Source of the DNA: Flavipsychrobacter sp964461535
GTDB lineage: Bacteria > Bacteroidota > Bacteroidia > Chitinophagales > Chitinophagaceae
Assembly: GCA_964461535.1 (NCBI GenBank)
Contig: CAYWUY010000007.1
Coordinates: forward strand, 3,665 to 67,664
DNA: 64,000 nt
Direction of reading: 5' to 3'
Part shown: positions 1-8,311 of the stretch, in pieces
Layout of the letters: every line of letters starts with the position of its first letter
How positions within the stretch are numbered: position 1 is the first letter of the stretch
Program-made: the position numbers and the translations under genes
Notes under the pieces: generated by a model
Database searches by the model: none
What the model was told of the DNA's origin: nothing
Seen by the model: the letters and a program-made list of their open reading frames with translations, nothing else

Positions 1-785
1 AAGGTAATATGGGGCATGTATTACTTGCTGCCGGCAGCATTGGCAAAATAGGGGCAGCAGTGCTTGCTGCAAAGGCGGTATTGCGTTCTGGAGCCGGCCT
101 ATTAACTGTTGCCATACCTGAGGTTGGTTTACAGGTACTCCAGTCTACCATACCAGAAGCTATGTCCATTGTTTCGGGTAAAGATTTTATTGATACAATT
201 CCCTATTCCGAAAAGTATAATGTAGTTGCAATAGGCCCCGGTTTAGATACGCAACATGCAACAGTAACTGCACTAGCTAGTTTTCTAGAAACTTGTAAGC
301 TACCAGTGATAGCAGATGCCGATGCATTAAATATTATAGCACAAAATCCGGAGTTATTACATAAGCTGCCTCCACAATCTATTATTACCCCACATCCTAA
401 AGAGTTTTCCAGACTGTTTGGCAGTAATACTAATTCAATGATACAGGTAGATAATGCTAGAATACAAGCTATGAGGTATAACATTAATATAGTGCTTAAA
501 GGGCATCATACAGCTGTTATTTCATCTGAAGGAGACTGTTTTTACAATTCATCAGGAAATTCTGGAATGGCAACGGGTGGTTCCGGAGATGTATTGACAG
601 GGGTAATAGCGGGCTTGTTGGCACAGGGCTACAGTCCTATACATGCGGCACAGCTAGGTGTCTATTTACATGGCTTGGCAGCAGATATAGCTCTTGAGCT
701 ACAAAGTGAGGAGAGCCTAATTGCAAGTGACATTATAGCTTGTATGGGAAAAGCCTTTCAATATTTGCATCAATTACATAAGTAA
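1..785 (+). CDS. nnrD: NAD(P)H-hydrate dehydratase (C-terminal part, 5' truncated)
   Basis: This is the ADP/ATP-dependent dehydratase that restores damaged NAD(P)H hydrates, a ribokinase-like carbohydrate-kinase fold. The reading frame is open at the left window edge (codons G-N before the first ATG at 9, giving GNMGHVLLAAGS), so the ATG at 9 is internal and the true start lies outside. Visible signatures are the nucleotide-fold opening GHVLLAAGS, TPHPKEFSRLFG (about 387-422) and GGSGDVLTG (about 573-600), whose aspartate is the family's catalytic residue. In most Bacteroidota this domain is fused behind an epimerase domain (Nnr); that half cannot be seen here. Family assignment is firm; whether it is bifunctional is unknown from this window. 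Confidence 0.9.
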   Translation, partial: GNMGHVLLAAGSIGKIGAAVLAAKAVLRSGAGLLTVAIPEVGLQVLQSTIPEAMSIVSGKDFIDTIPYSEKYNVVAIGPGLDTQHATVTALASFLETCKLPVIADADALNIIAQNPELLHKLPPQSIITPHPKEFSRLFGSNTNSMIQVDNARIQAMRYNINIVLKGHHTAVISSEGDCFYNSSGNSGMATGGSGDVLTGVIAGLLAQGYSPIHAAQLGVYLHGLAADIALELQSEESLIASDIIACMGKAFQYLHQLHK

Positions 786-819
786 TGCCTAAATGGTATG
801 AGACGTAAGAAATAGTAAT

Positions 820-827
820 TATATTTG
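820..827 (+). promoter_or_regulatory. -7 element of the fbp promoter (TATATTTG)
   Basis: TATATTTG matches the Bacteroidota sigma-ABfr -7 consensus TAnnTTTG and lies 39 nt before the fbp ATG, giving a leader of roughly 35 nt. No TTG sits at the expected 17-23 nt upstream, so only half of the promoter consensus is present. Confidence 0.5.
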
Positions 828-866
828 CCCGATAATAACCAATTATATATTTAAATATACTATATT

Positions 867-1871
867 ATGTTGCAGGGCAAATGGGTTACTCTAGATGAGT
901 TTACCATACAAGAAACCAGAAAATTTCCACAGGCTACAGGCGAACTATCTTCATTATTAAGAGATATAGCTTTGGCAGGTAAAATTATCAATAATGAGGT
1001 GCGTAGGGCCGGGCTGGCTGATATTTTAGGGCAACATGGTGCTACTAATGTACAGGGCGAAGAGCAAATGAAGTTAGATGTATTAGCCAACGAAACACTG
1101 ATACATGTTTTGAAAAACAGTACTGATTGTGCCGGCATAGCTTCAGAGGAGAATGATAATCACTTGTCTTATGAAGATACCTTTTCTACAAATTCTAAGT
1201 ATGTAGTGCTATTCGATCCGTTGGATGGCTCTTCAAATATTGATGTTAATGCCTCTATTGGTACCATTTTTTCAATATATCGCAGGGTGAGCGAGTTAGG
1301 CAAGCCATGTACTGAAGCTGATTTTTTACAGCCGGGTAATAAATTAATGGCTGCTGGTTATATTATTTATGGTTCTAGTACCATGATGGTATATGCAACT
1401 AAGCTTGGTGTAAATGGCTTTACTCTTGAGCCTTCAATAGGTGAGTTTTGCTTATCTCATCCTAACATGAAGTGTCCTGAAAATGGTAAAATATATTCTT
1501 TAAACCAAGGTAATACTGTAAAATATAGCGATGGTATGAAGGCATATTTGGAGTATTGCATGGAAAGCAATAAAGAAGAGGGTAGGCCATATTCTCACAG
1601 ATACATAGGGTCTATGGTAGGTGATATGCATAGAACACTTATAAAAGGGGGCATTTTTATGTATCCATCAGATAAGAGCTCTCCAAATGGTAAACTGCGT
1701 TTACAATATGAGTGTAACCCAATGTCGTTTATTATGGAGGCAGCGGGTGGTAAGGCTTCTACAGGTACTCAAGCCGTGCTAGAAGTAATGCCAAGTGAAC
1801 TACACCAAAGAGTACCTATTTACATAGGTTCTAAAAACATGGTAAATAAAGTATTAGAGTTTATCGGATAG
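867..1871 (+). CDS. fbp: class I fructose-1,6-bisphosphatase
   Basis: Hydrolyses fructose 1,6-bisphosphate to fructose 6-phosphate, the committed step of gluconeogenesis, in the cytosol. The 334-residue length is typical of class I FBPase. Metal-binding residues are visible: the acidic pair EE at about 94-95 (IASEEND), then FDPLDGSSNID at about 116-126, the class I signature. The C-terminal half has the substrate-site stretch RYIGSMVGDMHR and the KLRLQYECNPM region. The ATG at 867 gives the expected N-terminus and is preceded by a TAnnTTTG box; the next gene start is beyond a clear terminator, so it is probably monocistronic. It lies near pyruvate carboxylase, another gluconeogenic enzyme. 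Confidence 0.97.
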   Translation: MLQGKWVTLDEFTIQETRKFPQATGELSSLLRDIALAGKIINNEVRRAGLADILGQHGATNVQGEEQMKLDVLANETLIHVLKNSTDCAGIASEENDNHLSYEDTFSTNSKYVVLFDPLDGSSNIDVNASIGTIFSIYRRVSELGKPCTEADFLQPGNKLMAAGYIIYGSSTMMVYATKLGVNGFTLEPSIGEFCLSHPNMKCPENGKIYSLNQGNTVKYSDGMKAYLEYCMESNKEEGRPYSHRYIGSMVGDMHRTLIKGGIFMYPSDKSSPNGKLRLQYECNPMSFIMEAAGGKASTGTQAVLEVMPSELHQRVPIYIGSKNMVNKVLEFIG

Positions 1872-1906
1872 TATCATAGGTATTTTATTTTGTATATTTA
1901 ATTAAG

Positions 1907-1940
1907 GAAACCCCGTTATACTCATGGCGGGGTTTCTTTA
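1907..1940 (+). terminator. Rho-independent terminator after fbp
   Basis: GAAACCCCG (1907-1915) pairs perfectly with CGGGGTTTC (1928-1936) across a 12-nt loop and is followed by TTTA. It closes the fbp transcript. Confidence 0.8.
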
Positions 1941-1983
1941 TGTGTATTAGCCAATTTTTAACCCTTTTTTAGCATCAAAATCT

Positions 1984-1991
1984 TATTTTTG
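1984..1991 (+). promoter_or_regulatory. -7 element (TATTTTTG) before the lipoprotein gene
   Basis: TATTTTTG fits TAnnTTTG and lies 32 nt upstream of the ATG at 2023, just downstream of the fbp terminator. No TTG is found at the -33 position. Confidence 0.5.
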
Positions 1992-2022
1992 TAGACAATC
2001 GATTATTTATTCTTAAGATTTC

Positions 2023-2454
2023 ATGAAAAAGCTTCTTGCACCATTGGTGCTTATCTCAACCCTGTTAATCCAAACCTCTTGTTCTGAGAAGTTTAATGTT
2101 GCTGCGCCCTATAAAAATATCACCGCAATTTATGGGCTACTTGACGTAGCAGACTCTGCGCAATACATTAGAGTTCAAAAAGCATTTTTAGACGAAAATA
2201 AAAGTGCAATTGATATGTCTAAAGTAGCAGATTCTAACTTCTATAGATCTATAGAAGTTACCATGAAAGAGATGACATACAAGGGAGCTGTGCTATCAAC
2301 CACCACATTAGATAGAGTAGATTTGAATTTAGAAGGTTATGTGAAAGATTCAGGAGATTTCTTCACATCTCCGAGTTATGCTTACAAATACAAAAAGAAA
2401 TTAGACCCAACCAAGATATATCGCTTGTATGTGAAAAATCTTGAAACTGGTAAT
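2023..2454 (+). CDS. putative lipoprotein of unknown function (3' end lost in gap)
   Basis: The first 144 residues are visible and then run into the N gap. The N-terminus MKKLLAPLVLISTLLIQTSC is a lipoprotein signal ending in a TSC lipobox-like site, so the mature protein should be acylated at Cys20 and sit in the outer membrane. The remainder is rich in aspartate, lysine and tyrosine with alternating hydrophobic residues, suggesting beta-sandwich structure; it resembles the lipoproteins of unknown function common in Chitinophagaceae. A DUF4249 relationship is possible but I cannot show it. The apparent stop at 2572-2574 after the gap cannot be trusted as this gene's end. Confidence 0.75.
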
Positions 2455-2554
2455 NNNNNNNNNNNNNNNNNNNNNNNNNNNNNNNNNNNNNNNNNNNNNN
2501 NNNNNNNNNNNNNNNNNNNNNNNNNNNNNNNNNNNNNNNNNNNNNNNNNNNNNN
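2455..2554. other. assembly gap (100 N)
   Basis: Exactly 100 N, a standard scaffold placeholder, so the real distance is unknown. It removes the 3' end of the lipoprotein gene. The flanks do not overlap each other. The first bases after the gap, GTTCGCTTTTTT (2558-2569), look like the right arm and U-tract of a terminator whose left arm is inside the gap. Confidence 0.95.
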
Positions 2555-2645
2555 CTTGTTCGCTTTTTTGCTAATTAGGTGTAGCTTTTGTAAAATAAAA
2601 TGAAATGTTCATACAAAATGACTACCATGCTAGTAAAATGAACAA

Positions 2646-2653
2646 TACTTTTG
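2646..2653 (+). promoter_or_regulatory. -7 element (TACTTTTG) of the pyruvate carboxylase promoter
   Basis: TACTTTTG matches TAnnTTTG and lies 41 nt upstream of the pyc ATG. No TTG is present 17-23 nt upstream. Confidence 0.5.
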
Positions 2654-2693
2654 TTCTACAAATCATTTACTACTAGTTCTCATTTTAGGCCGT

Positions 2694-5600
2694 ATGAAGA
2701 TTAAAAAACTACTCATTGCCAATAGAGGCGAAATCTCTATTCGTATTTCTAGGGCAGCTACCGAACTGCACATTCCTACCGTTGCAGTGTATACTTATGA
2801 AGATAGATATTCTTTGCACCGATATAAAGCGGATGAAGCATATCAGATAGGCGAGGATAATGATCCACTTAAGCCCTATTTGAATATCGATGAGATTATA
2901 CGAGTAGCAATTGAGTCTGGAGCTAATGCTGTTCATCCTGGCTATGGTTTTTTATCTGAAAATGCTCAACTGGCAAGGCGCTGTCAAGAGCATGGTATTA
3001 TTTTCGTAGGGCCTTCTCCTGAAGCTATGGCCGCCCTTGGTGATAAGGTTACGGCTAAAGAAGTGGCCTTAAAAGCGAATATTCCCCTAATTGAAAGCAA
3101 TAAACAAGATTTACTAAACGAGGATATTGCATTAGCTGAAGCTACTAGAATAGGGTACCCATTAATGCTAAAAGCTGCAGCAGGTGGTGGCGGTAGAGGT
3201 ATGAGGGTAGTGCGCACTGACGAGGAACTTAAAAAGGCTTTTCATGAAGCGCGTAGTGAAGCTAAAAATGCTTTCGGTGATGATACCGTTTTCCTAGAAA
3301 AATTTGTAGACAGACCTAAGCATATTGAGGTGCAGATAGCTGCAGACCAGCATGGAAATATTGTTCACTTATATGAGCGCGACTGTTCAGTGCAGCGTAG
3401 ATTTCAAAAAGTAGTAGAAGTTGCTCCTTCAGCTACTTTATCTCAATCTGCCTTAGATAAACTGTATCATTATGCAGTTTCAATAGCTAAAGCAGTAAAC
3501 TATAATAACTTAGGTACTGTAGAGTTTTTAGTTGATGCTGATGAAAATATTTACTTTATTGAAGTAAACCCTAGAATACAGGTTGAACATACCGTAACAG
3601 AAATGATAACGGGTGTAGACTTGATTAAAACCCAAATTTTTGTGGCTTCTGGCTACAAGCTATCTGATCCTGAGATTGGGTTGGGCGACCAAAATAAAAT
3701 ACCTAAGATAGGCTTTGCTATGCAATGCCGAATAACTACTGAAGATCCGGCTAATAACTTTAAACCAGATTATGGTACATTAGTTACTTATAGAAATGCA
3801 GCGGGTTTTGGTGTGAGGCTTGATGAAGGTAGTACCTATGCGGGAATGAAAATCAGTCCTTTTTTCGATTCTATGCTGGTAAAGGTGAGTACCTCTGGTA
3901 ATACCCTTAAAGATGCTACGTTGAAAATGCACCGTGCATTAAGAGAGTTTCGTATTCGTGGTGTTAAGAACAATATTCAGTTTCTTGAAAATCTTATTAC
4001 GCATGAAGATTTTGCATCTGGCAAAGCCACTGTAAATTTTATACAAGAACATCCGGAGTTATTCCAGTTTTCTCAGCGCCAAGATAGGGGCACTAAAATG
4101 CTGAATTTTTTAGCAGATGTTAGTGTTAATGGCAACCCTGACGTAAAAGTAAAAGACGATAGTAAAACATTTGAAAAGCCAATAGTGCCAAATGTAAATT
4201 TAAGTAGTGATTATCCTAAAGGAACAAAAGACTTGCTTACTCAGCTTGGACCTGATGGTTTTAGTCAGTGGCTTAAAAATGAAAAAAAGATTCATTACAC
4301 CGATACTACTATGCGCGATGCGCACCAAAGCTTATTGGCTACTCGTATGCGTACTTACGATATGCTTAAAGTAGCTAAAAGCTTTGCTATGGCTTTCCCG
4401 CAGACCTTTAGTATGGAGGTATGGGGTGGTGCTACTTTCGATGTATGTATGCGCTTTTTGAATGAAGACCCTTGGAAGAGGCTGGAACAGCTACGTGCAG
4501 CAATGCCTAATATACTGCTTCAAATGCTTATTCGTGGCTGTAATGGTGTAGGCTATGCAGCATATCCCGATAACCTGATAGCTAAGTTTGTTGAAAAATC
4601 TTGGGAGAAAGGTGTAGATATTTTCCGCATTTTCGACTCGCTAAACTGGATGGAAAATGTGGCTCCATGTATAGAAATGGTGAGAAAGCATACAGGTGGT
4701 TTGGCAGAGGCATCTCTGTGTTATACTGGCGATATATTAGATACAAAGCGTACTAAGTATACTTTAGAATATTACTTACGTTTAGCAAAAGATTTAGAAA
4801 ATGCTGGTGCGCATATTTTGGCTATAAAAGATATGAGTGGGTTGCTAAAACCATATGCGGCTAAAGTACTTGTTGAAGCCTTAAAAGATACAGTAAAGTT
4901 ACCTATTCATTTACATACGCATGATACTTCATCTTTACAACCAGCTACATATCTTATGGCTATTGATGCAGGTGTAAATGTAGTTGACTGTGCACTTGGG
5001 TCTTTATCCGGACTTACTTCTCAGCCTAATTTTAATGCAGTGGTAGAGATGATGAAGTTTCATGAAAGAGAGAATCTGTATGATATAAAACTACTTAACC
5101 AATTTAGCAATTATTGGGAGGCGGTAAGGGAGTACTACTATCCATTTGAAAGTGGATTGAAAGCCAGTGCAGCAGAAGTTTTTCAGCATGAAATACCTGG
5201 AGGACAATATAGTAATCTTAAACCTCAGGCTATAGCATTGGGGCTTGGCGATAAGTTTGAACAAATCAAAGACATGTATGCTACAGTAAACAACATGTTT
5301 GGAGATATAGTAAAGGTTACCCCTAGTTCTAAAGTAGTAGGAGATATGGCTCAGTTTATGGTAGCTAATAACCTTACTGAAAAAGACGTGTATGAAAAGG
5401 GTGAGAACATCTCCTTTCCTGAATCTGTGCAGCAGTTTTTTATGGGTGAGATTGGCCAACCGGAAGGTGGATTGCCTAAAGAGTTGCAAAAAATAATACT
5501 GAAAGATAAGGTGCCATTTACCGATAGGCCTAATAAACATTTGCCCCCTATAGATTTCGTTAAAGACTTTATAGCTTTTAAAGAGAAATTTGGATATCCG

Positions 5601-6170
5601 GTAGGTGTTGGACTTAATGATAACTCAGAGAGTGATCCTTACTTTGTTCATTTCTTGTCTTATTTGTTCTATCCAAAAGTATATGAGCACTATGATAAGT
5701 TTTATAAAGAGTATGGTGATATTTCTACCTTACCCACAAAATACTTCTTCTATGGTATGAAGCTTGGCCAAGATACTACTATAGAAATAGCTAAAGGAAA
5801 AACATTACTTATCCGTCTACTAAGCGTAGGCCCTGTAGATGATAAAGGTAATAGAACTGTTTTCTTTAAGCTAAATGGACAAACACGTAATGTTGAAGTA
5901 AGAGATAAGAGTATAAAGGTTCAACATCAAGAAAATAAGAAAGCAGATAAAAGTAATGATAAGCATATAAGCGCGCCACTACAAGGTATGCTTTCTAAGC
6001 TGCTAGTTAATAAAGGCGATAAAGTGAAAAAGAATCAGCAGCTATTTATTATTGAAGCCATGAAAATGGAGACAATTATAACTGCTCCTTTTGATGCAGA
6101 AATACTAAACATTCAGTTAGCCTCAGGAACACTTGTAAATACAGGTGATTTAGTAGTTGAGCTTGGTTAA
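2694..6170 (+). CDS. pyc: pyruvate carboxylase
   Basis: Biotin-dependent enzyme that carboxylates pyruvate to oxaloacetate for anaplerosis and gluconeogenesis. All parts of the single-chain form are in order over 1158 residues. Biotin carboxylase covers about 1-450, beginning KKLLIANRGEISIRI, with the ATP-grasp loop KAAAGGGGRGMRVV and the catalytic stretch FIEVNPRIQVEHTVTE. The carboxyltransferase domain (about 530-815) begins TDTTMRDAHQSLLATRMRT and has the metal-binding HLHTHDTSS. The conserved carboxylase domain follows, then a biotinyl domain with EAMKMET, biotinylated Lys about 1124. Length is normal and no frame problem is seen. It is a lone gene closed by a strong terminator. Confidence 0.97.
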   Translation: MKIKKLLIANRGEISIRISRAATELHIPTVAVYTYEDRYSLHRYKADEAYQIGEDNDPLKPYLNIDEIIRVAIESGANAVHPGYGFLSENAQLARRCQEHGIIFVGPSPEAMAALGDKVTAKEVALKANIPLIESNKQDLLNEDIALAEATRIGYPLMLKAAAGGGGRGMRVVRTDEELKKAFHEARSEAKNAFGDDTVFLEKFVDRPKHIEVQIAADQHGNIVHLYERDCSVQRRFQKVVEVAPSATLSQSALDKLYHYAVSIAKAVNYNNLGTVEFLVDADENIYFIEVNPRIQVEHTVTEMITGVDLIKTQIFVASGYKLSDPEIGLGDQNKIPKIGFAMQCRITTEDPANNFKPDYGTLVTYRNAAGFGVRLDEGSTYAGMKISPFFDSMLVKVSTSGNTLKDATLKMHRALREFRIRGVKNNIQFLENLITHEDFASGKATVNFIQEHPELFQFSQRQDRGTKMLNFLADVSVNGNPDVKVKDDSKTFEKPIVPNVNLSSDYPKGTKDLLTQLGPDGFSQWLKNEKKIHYTDTTMRDAHQSLLATRMRTYDMLKVAKSFAMAFPQTFSMEVWGGATFDVCMRFLNEDPWKRLEQLRAAMPNILLQMLIRGCNGVGYAAYPDNLIAKFVEKSWEKGVDIFRIFDSLNWMENVAPCIEMVRKHTGGLAEASLCYTGDILDTKRTKYTLEYYLRLAKDLENAGAHILAIKDMSGLLKPYAAKVLVEALKDTVKLPIHLHTHDTSSLQPATYLMAIDAGVNVVDCALGSLSGLTSQPNFNAVVEMMKFHERENLYDIKLLNQFSNYWEAVREYYYPFESGLKASAAEVFQHEIPGGQYSNLKPQAIALGLGDKFEQIKDMYATVNNMFGDIVKVTPSSKVVGDMAQFMVANNLTEKDVYEKGENISFPESVQQFFMGEIGQPEGGLPKELQKIILKDKVPFTDRPNKHLPPIDFVKDFIAFKEKFGYPVGVGLNDNSESDPYFVHFLSYLFYPKVYEHYDKFYKEYGDISTLPTKYFFYGMKLGQDTTIEIAKGKTLLIRLLSVGPVDDKGNRTVFFKLNGQTRNVEVRDKSIKVQHQENKKADKSNDKHISAPLQGMLSKLLVNKGDKVKKNQQLFIIEAMKMETIITAPFDAEILNIQLASGTLVNTGDLVVELG

Positions 6171-6192
6171 TAAGCCATTTGAGTAGATAAAC

Positions 6193-6234
6193 AAAACTGG
6201 CGATATCTTAATTGACATCGCCAGTTTTTTTATT
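6193..6234. terminator. bidirectional terminator between pyc and coaD
   Basis: AAAACTGGCGAT (6193-6204) and ATCGCCAGTTTT (6217-6228) form a perfect 12-bp stem with a 12-nt loop and a U-tract. It serves the convergent pyc and coaD operons. Confidence 0.85.
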
Positions 6235-6247
6235 AGCTAATGTGTAC

Positions 6248-6706
6248 TTATAGTTTTATCTGTTCTGGTAGAAACATAGCGGCATTCCCTCCATTTCTAA
6301 TAACATCTCTTACTAGTGTAGATGATATAGTAGAGTAGAGTGGCGAGCAGGTAAGGAAGATGGTCTCTATTTCTGGAGCTAACATTCTATTCATATCTGC
6401 TATTGCTTTTTCATATTCAAAGTCATTTATATAGCGTATTCCTCTTAGTATATATCTGGCATTAATTTTTTTACAAAAATCTACTGTCAAACCTTCGTAT
6501 CCGCATACCTCAATTCTTGAGTCTTGTGCAAAAATATCTGCTATCCATTGCACACGTTGTTCAGCAGAAAACATAGGTTGTTTAGTAGAGTTGATACCTA
6601 CGCCTATTATTAGCTTGTCAAACAAGTCTCGGGCACGCTCTATAATATCTATATGCCCTTTAGTTACTGGGTCAAATGTTCCGGGAAATAAGCAAATACG
6701 TTCCAT
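6248..6706 (-). CDS. coaD: phosphopantetheine adenylyltransferase
   Basis: Transfers AMP to 4'-phosphopantetheine, the penultimate step of coenzyme A synthesis. The 152 residues match the family length. The nucleotidyltransferase signature GTFDPVTKGHID is at residues 9-20 with the catalytic His18 of the T/HxGH motif, and the second motif ISSTLVRDVIR lies near the C-terminus. It is the last gene of a minus-strand operon DUF3822 - rsmD - coaD, with only 3 nt between the rsmD stop and the coaD ATG, so translation is probably coupled. Confidence 0.97.
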   Translation of the reverse strand: MERICLFPGTFDPVTKGHIDIIERARDLFDKLIIGVGINSTKQPMFSAEQRVQWIADIFAQDSRIEVCGYEGLTVDFCKKINARYILRGIRYINDFEYEKAIADMNRMLAPEIETIFLTCSPLYSTISSTLVRDVIRNGGNAAMFLPEQIKL

Positions 6707-6709
6707 TGA

Positions 6710-7261
6710 TTATTGTTCAGCAGGTGGTTGATGGAAGAAGGAAAATACTGTGGTGCCGTAGTTTTTCATACGTTGAAAGTTAGGATGCTTTTGGTAGTCG
6801 TTCCTAGGTGTGTGTTCTAATACAAATATACCATCAGGCAACAATAACTGTTTTTCAAATACTAGTCTTGGTAAATCATCAATAATGTCAAGTGCATATG
6901 GTGGTCCGGCAAATATAAAGTTATACTGCTCGGTACATTGCTTCATAAATTTAAATACATCACCTTTTATGATGTGCATGTTCTCTTTTATGCCTAATGC
7001 TGTAGCAGTTTTTTTTATAAATTCAAAGGTGGTGTTGTCTCTTTCAACTAGGGTTAGGTCTATAGCACCTCTAGATGCTAGCTCGTATGATATGCTACCT
7101 GTGCCACCAAACAAATCCAATGTTTTCATCCCCTCAAAATCTATGGTATGATTAAGCATATTGAATAAGCCTTCTTTGGCTACTTCTGTGGTTGGGCGCG
7201 CAGGTATATTTGCAGGAGGGCTAAATCTTCTTCCTCCAAATTTTCCGCCTACTATTCGCAT
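6710..7261 (-). CDS. rsmD: 16S rRNA (guanine(966)-N2)-methyltransferase RsmD
   Basis: SAM-dependent methylation of G966 in 16S rRNA. I start it at the ATG ending at 7261 (MRIVGGKFGGRRF), the universal RsmD N-terminus; a longer frame to 7300 would add 13 residues inside the upstream gene. Product is 183 residues. SAM motif I DLFGGTGSISYELASRGA is at about 49-66, the RPTTEVAKEGLFNML motif at 22-36. The catalytic (D/N)PPY motif reads GPPY at 119-122, so the usual polar first residue is replaced by glycine (see findings). The start codon overlaps the end of the DUF3822 gene by 10 nt. Confidence 0.93.
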   Translation of the reverse strand: MRIVGGKFGGRRFSPPANIPARPTTEVAKEGLFNMLNHTIDFEGMKTLDLFGGTGSISYELASRGAIDLTLVERDNTTFEFIKKTATALGIKENMHIIKGDVFKFMKQCTEQYNFIFAGPPYALDIIDDLPRLVFEKQLLLPDGIFVLEHTPRNDYQKHPNFQRMKNYGTTVFSFFHQPPAEQ

Positions 7262-8076
7262 GTAATAGTGTGTTTTATAAGTTCTATGGCCGGAGCCCAA
7301 ATATTATTATTCTTTTTAGCACTGTTTTTTGCAAAAAATGAAGCTAGTTCTTTACATGTGTTAAAATCTGTAGCACTAATAGCATTATTAACAAGGTGTG
7401 TTTCACCCATAGCTATTTTATGTTCTTGGCATACTAAACCTACCTCAAAAGCTACATCTGCTGCAGCTGCAATATCGTAAGTTTTATTCCATAGCAGCTG
7501 ATTTCCCTTATATAGAGAAGTCATACATTCGTCGCCTAGCACAGAGTTATAACAAACATTAATGCCTGCTTCATGAGTATTGCCAAAGTGTATAGCTTGC
7601 AATGGCATTACTTGTGCATATGGGCAGTATATTTTTATAAGTCCATCAATAGTTGCAGGTACTGTGAATACACAATGGTTTTTGGCATCTGGTAGTTGAT
7701 AGCTGTATATTTTATCTTCTGGTTCTATATATGCTATGCTTTGTAGCCACTGTGTAGCAGCTTTTAAGTCAAATAGTTCGTTAGGTACTATTATACTTTT
7801 ATTAGTATGAATGAATACTTTTTTAATTTTTTCCGGTTTGGCTAGAAAAGGTTCTTGTGAAAAATGCTGCTCAAAAAAATTGATATCCCAAACTACTCTG
7901 TTTTTATTGTAGCCACTGTAATGAATAGATAAAAGCTCGTTGCTAGCGTTAAATGCCGCTGAGCATGCCCATCTTCTACCCAGTATGCAGGTGATATTAT
8001 CTGTCCATGAAAGAAGTTTTTCATCTTCTCTGGCATTATACACCTGGTTATAGCTATTCTGTGTATTTGTAGTCAT
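7252..8076 (-). CDS. DUF3822 family protein
   Basis: A 274-residue cytosolic protein of the Bacteroidota-specific DUF3822 family. Its function is not established; the fold is thought to resemble actin/hexokinase-type ATPases. No signal peptide or membrane segment is visible. Typical features are the opening with KLLSWTDNITCILGRRW and a mid-part with regular beta strands. It is the first gene of the rsmD-coaD operon, an arrangement I recognise from other Bacteroidota, and overlaps the rsmD start, which argues for a linked role, perhaps around rRNA modification, though that is inference. Confidence 0.8.
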   Translation of the reverse strand: MTTNTQNSYNQVYNAREDEKLLSWTDNITCILGRRWACSAAFNASNELLSIHYSGYNKNRVVWDINFFEQHFSQEPFLAKPEKIKKVFIHTNKSIIVPNELFDLKAATQWLQSIAYIEPEDKIYSYQLPDAKNHCVFTVPATIDGLIKIYCPYAQVMPLQAIHFGNTHEAGINVCYNSVLGDECMTSLYKGNQLLWNKTYDIAAAADVAFEVGLVCQEHKIAMGETHLVNNAISATDFNTCKELASFFAKNSAKKNNNIWAPAIELIKHTITCE

Positions 8077-8197
8077 ATACTTAGTACTATGCGTAGAACT
8101 GATTACGAAATGTATAAATTCAATTTTTATATCTACTGCATGAGGGCGTAAAAGTAATAAAAATTAATTTTCACCTCTTTAGGTACAAATGTTATCG

Positions 8198-8226
8198 ACA
8201 TTAAAAATGTCCACATTTTTTAATGT
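8198..8226. other. long AT-rich inverted repeat between divergent genes
   Basis: ACATTAAAAATGT (8198-8210) is followed after CC by ACATTTTTTAATGT (8213-8226), its reverse complement apart from one extra T. The repeat lies in the 235-bp region between the divergent DUF3822 operon and the MATE gene, 86 bp before the MATE start. It is not at the end of a gene, so an operator, or a structure in the MATE leader, is more likely than a terminator. Confidence 0.5.
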
Positions 8227-8311
8227 TTAGTCGTCTCACTACCCACATATCAAGTATTACTACTAATATTGCAGTTCTTGTTTTTTATCTATCTGCGTCC
8301 CAACCTTTGTA

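Noticed and set aside
2555..2574. C-terminus CSLFC plus stop for the lipoprotein
   Set aside because: The frame across an arbitrary 100-N gap is meaningless; the sequence more likely belongs to a terminator.
5091..5540. 149-residue frame antisense to pyc
   Set aside because: A shadow of the conserved pyc carboxyltransferase region; composition is not protein-like.
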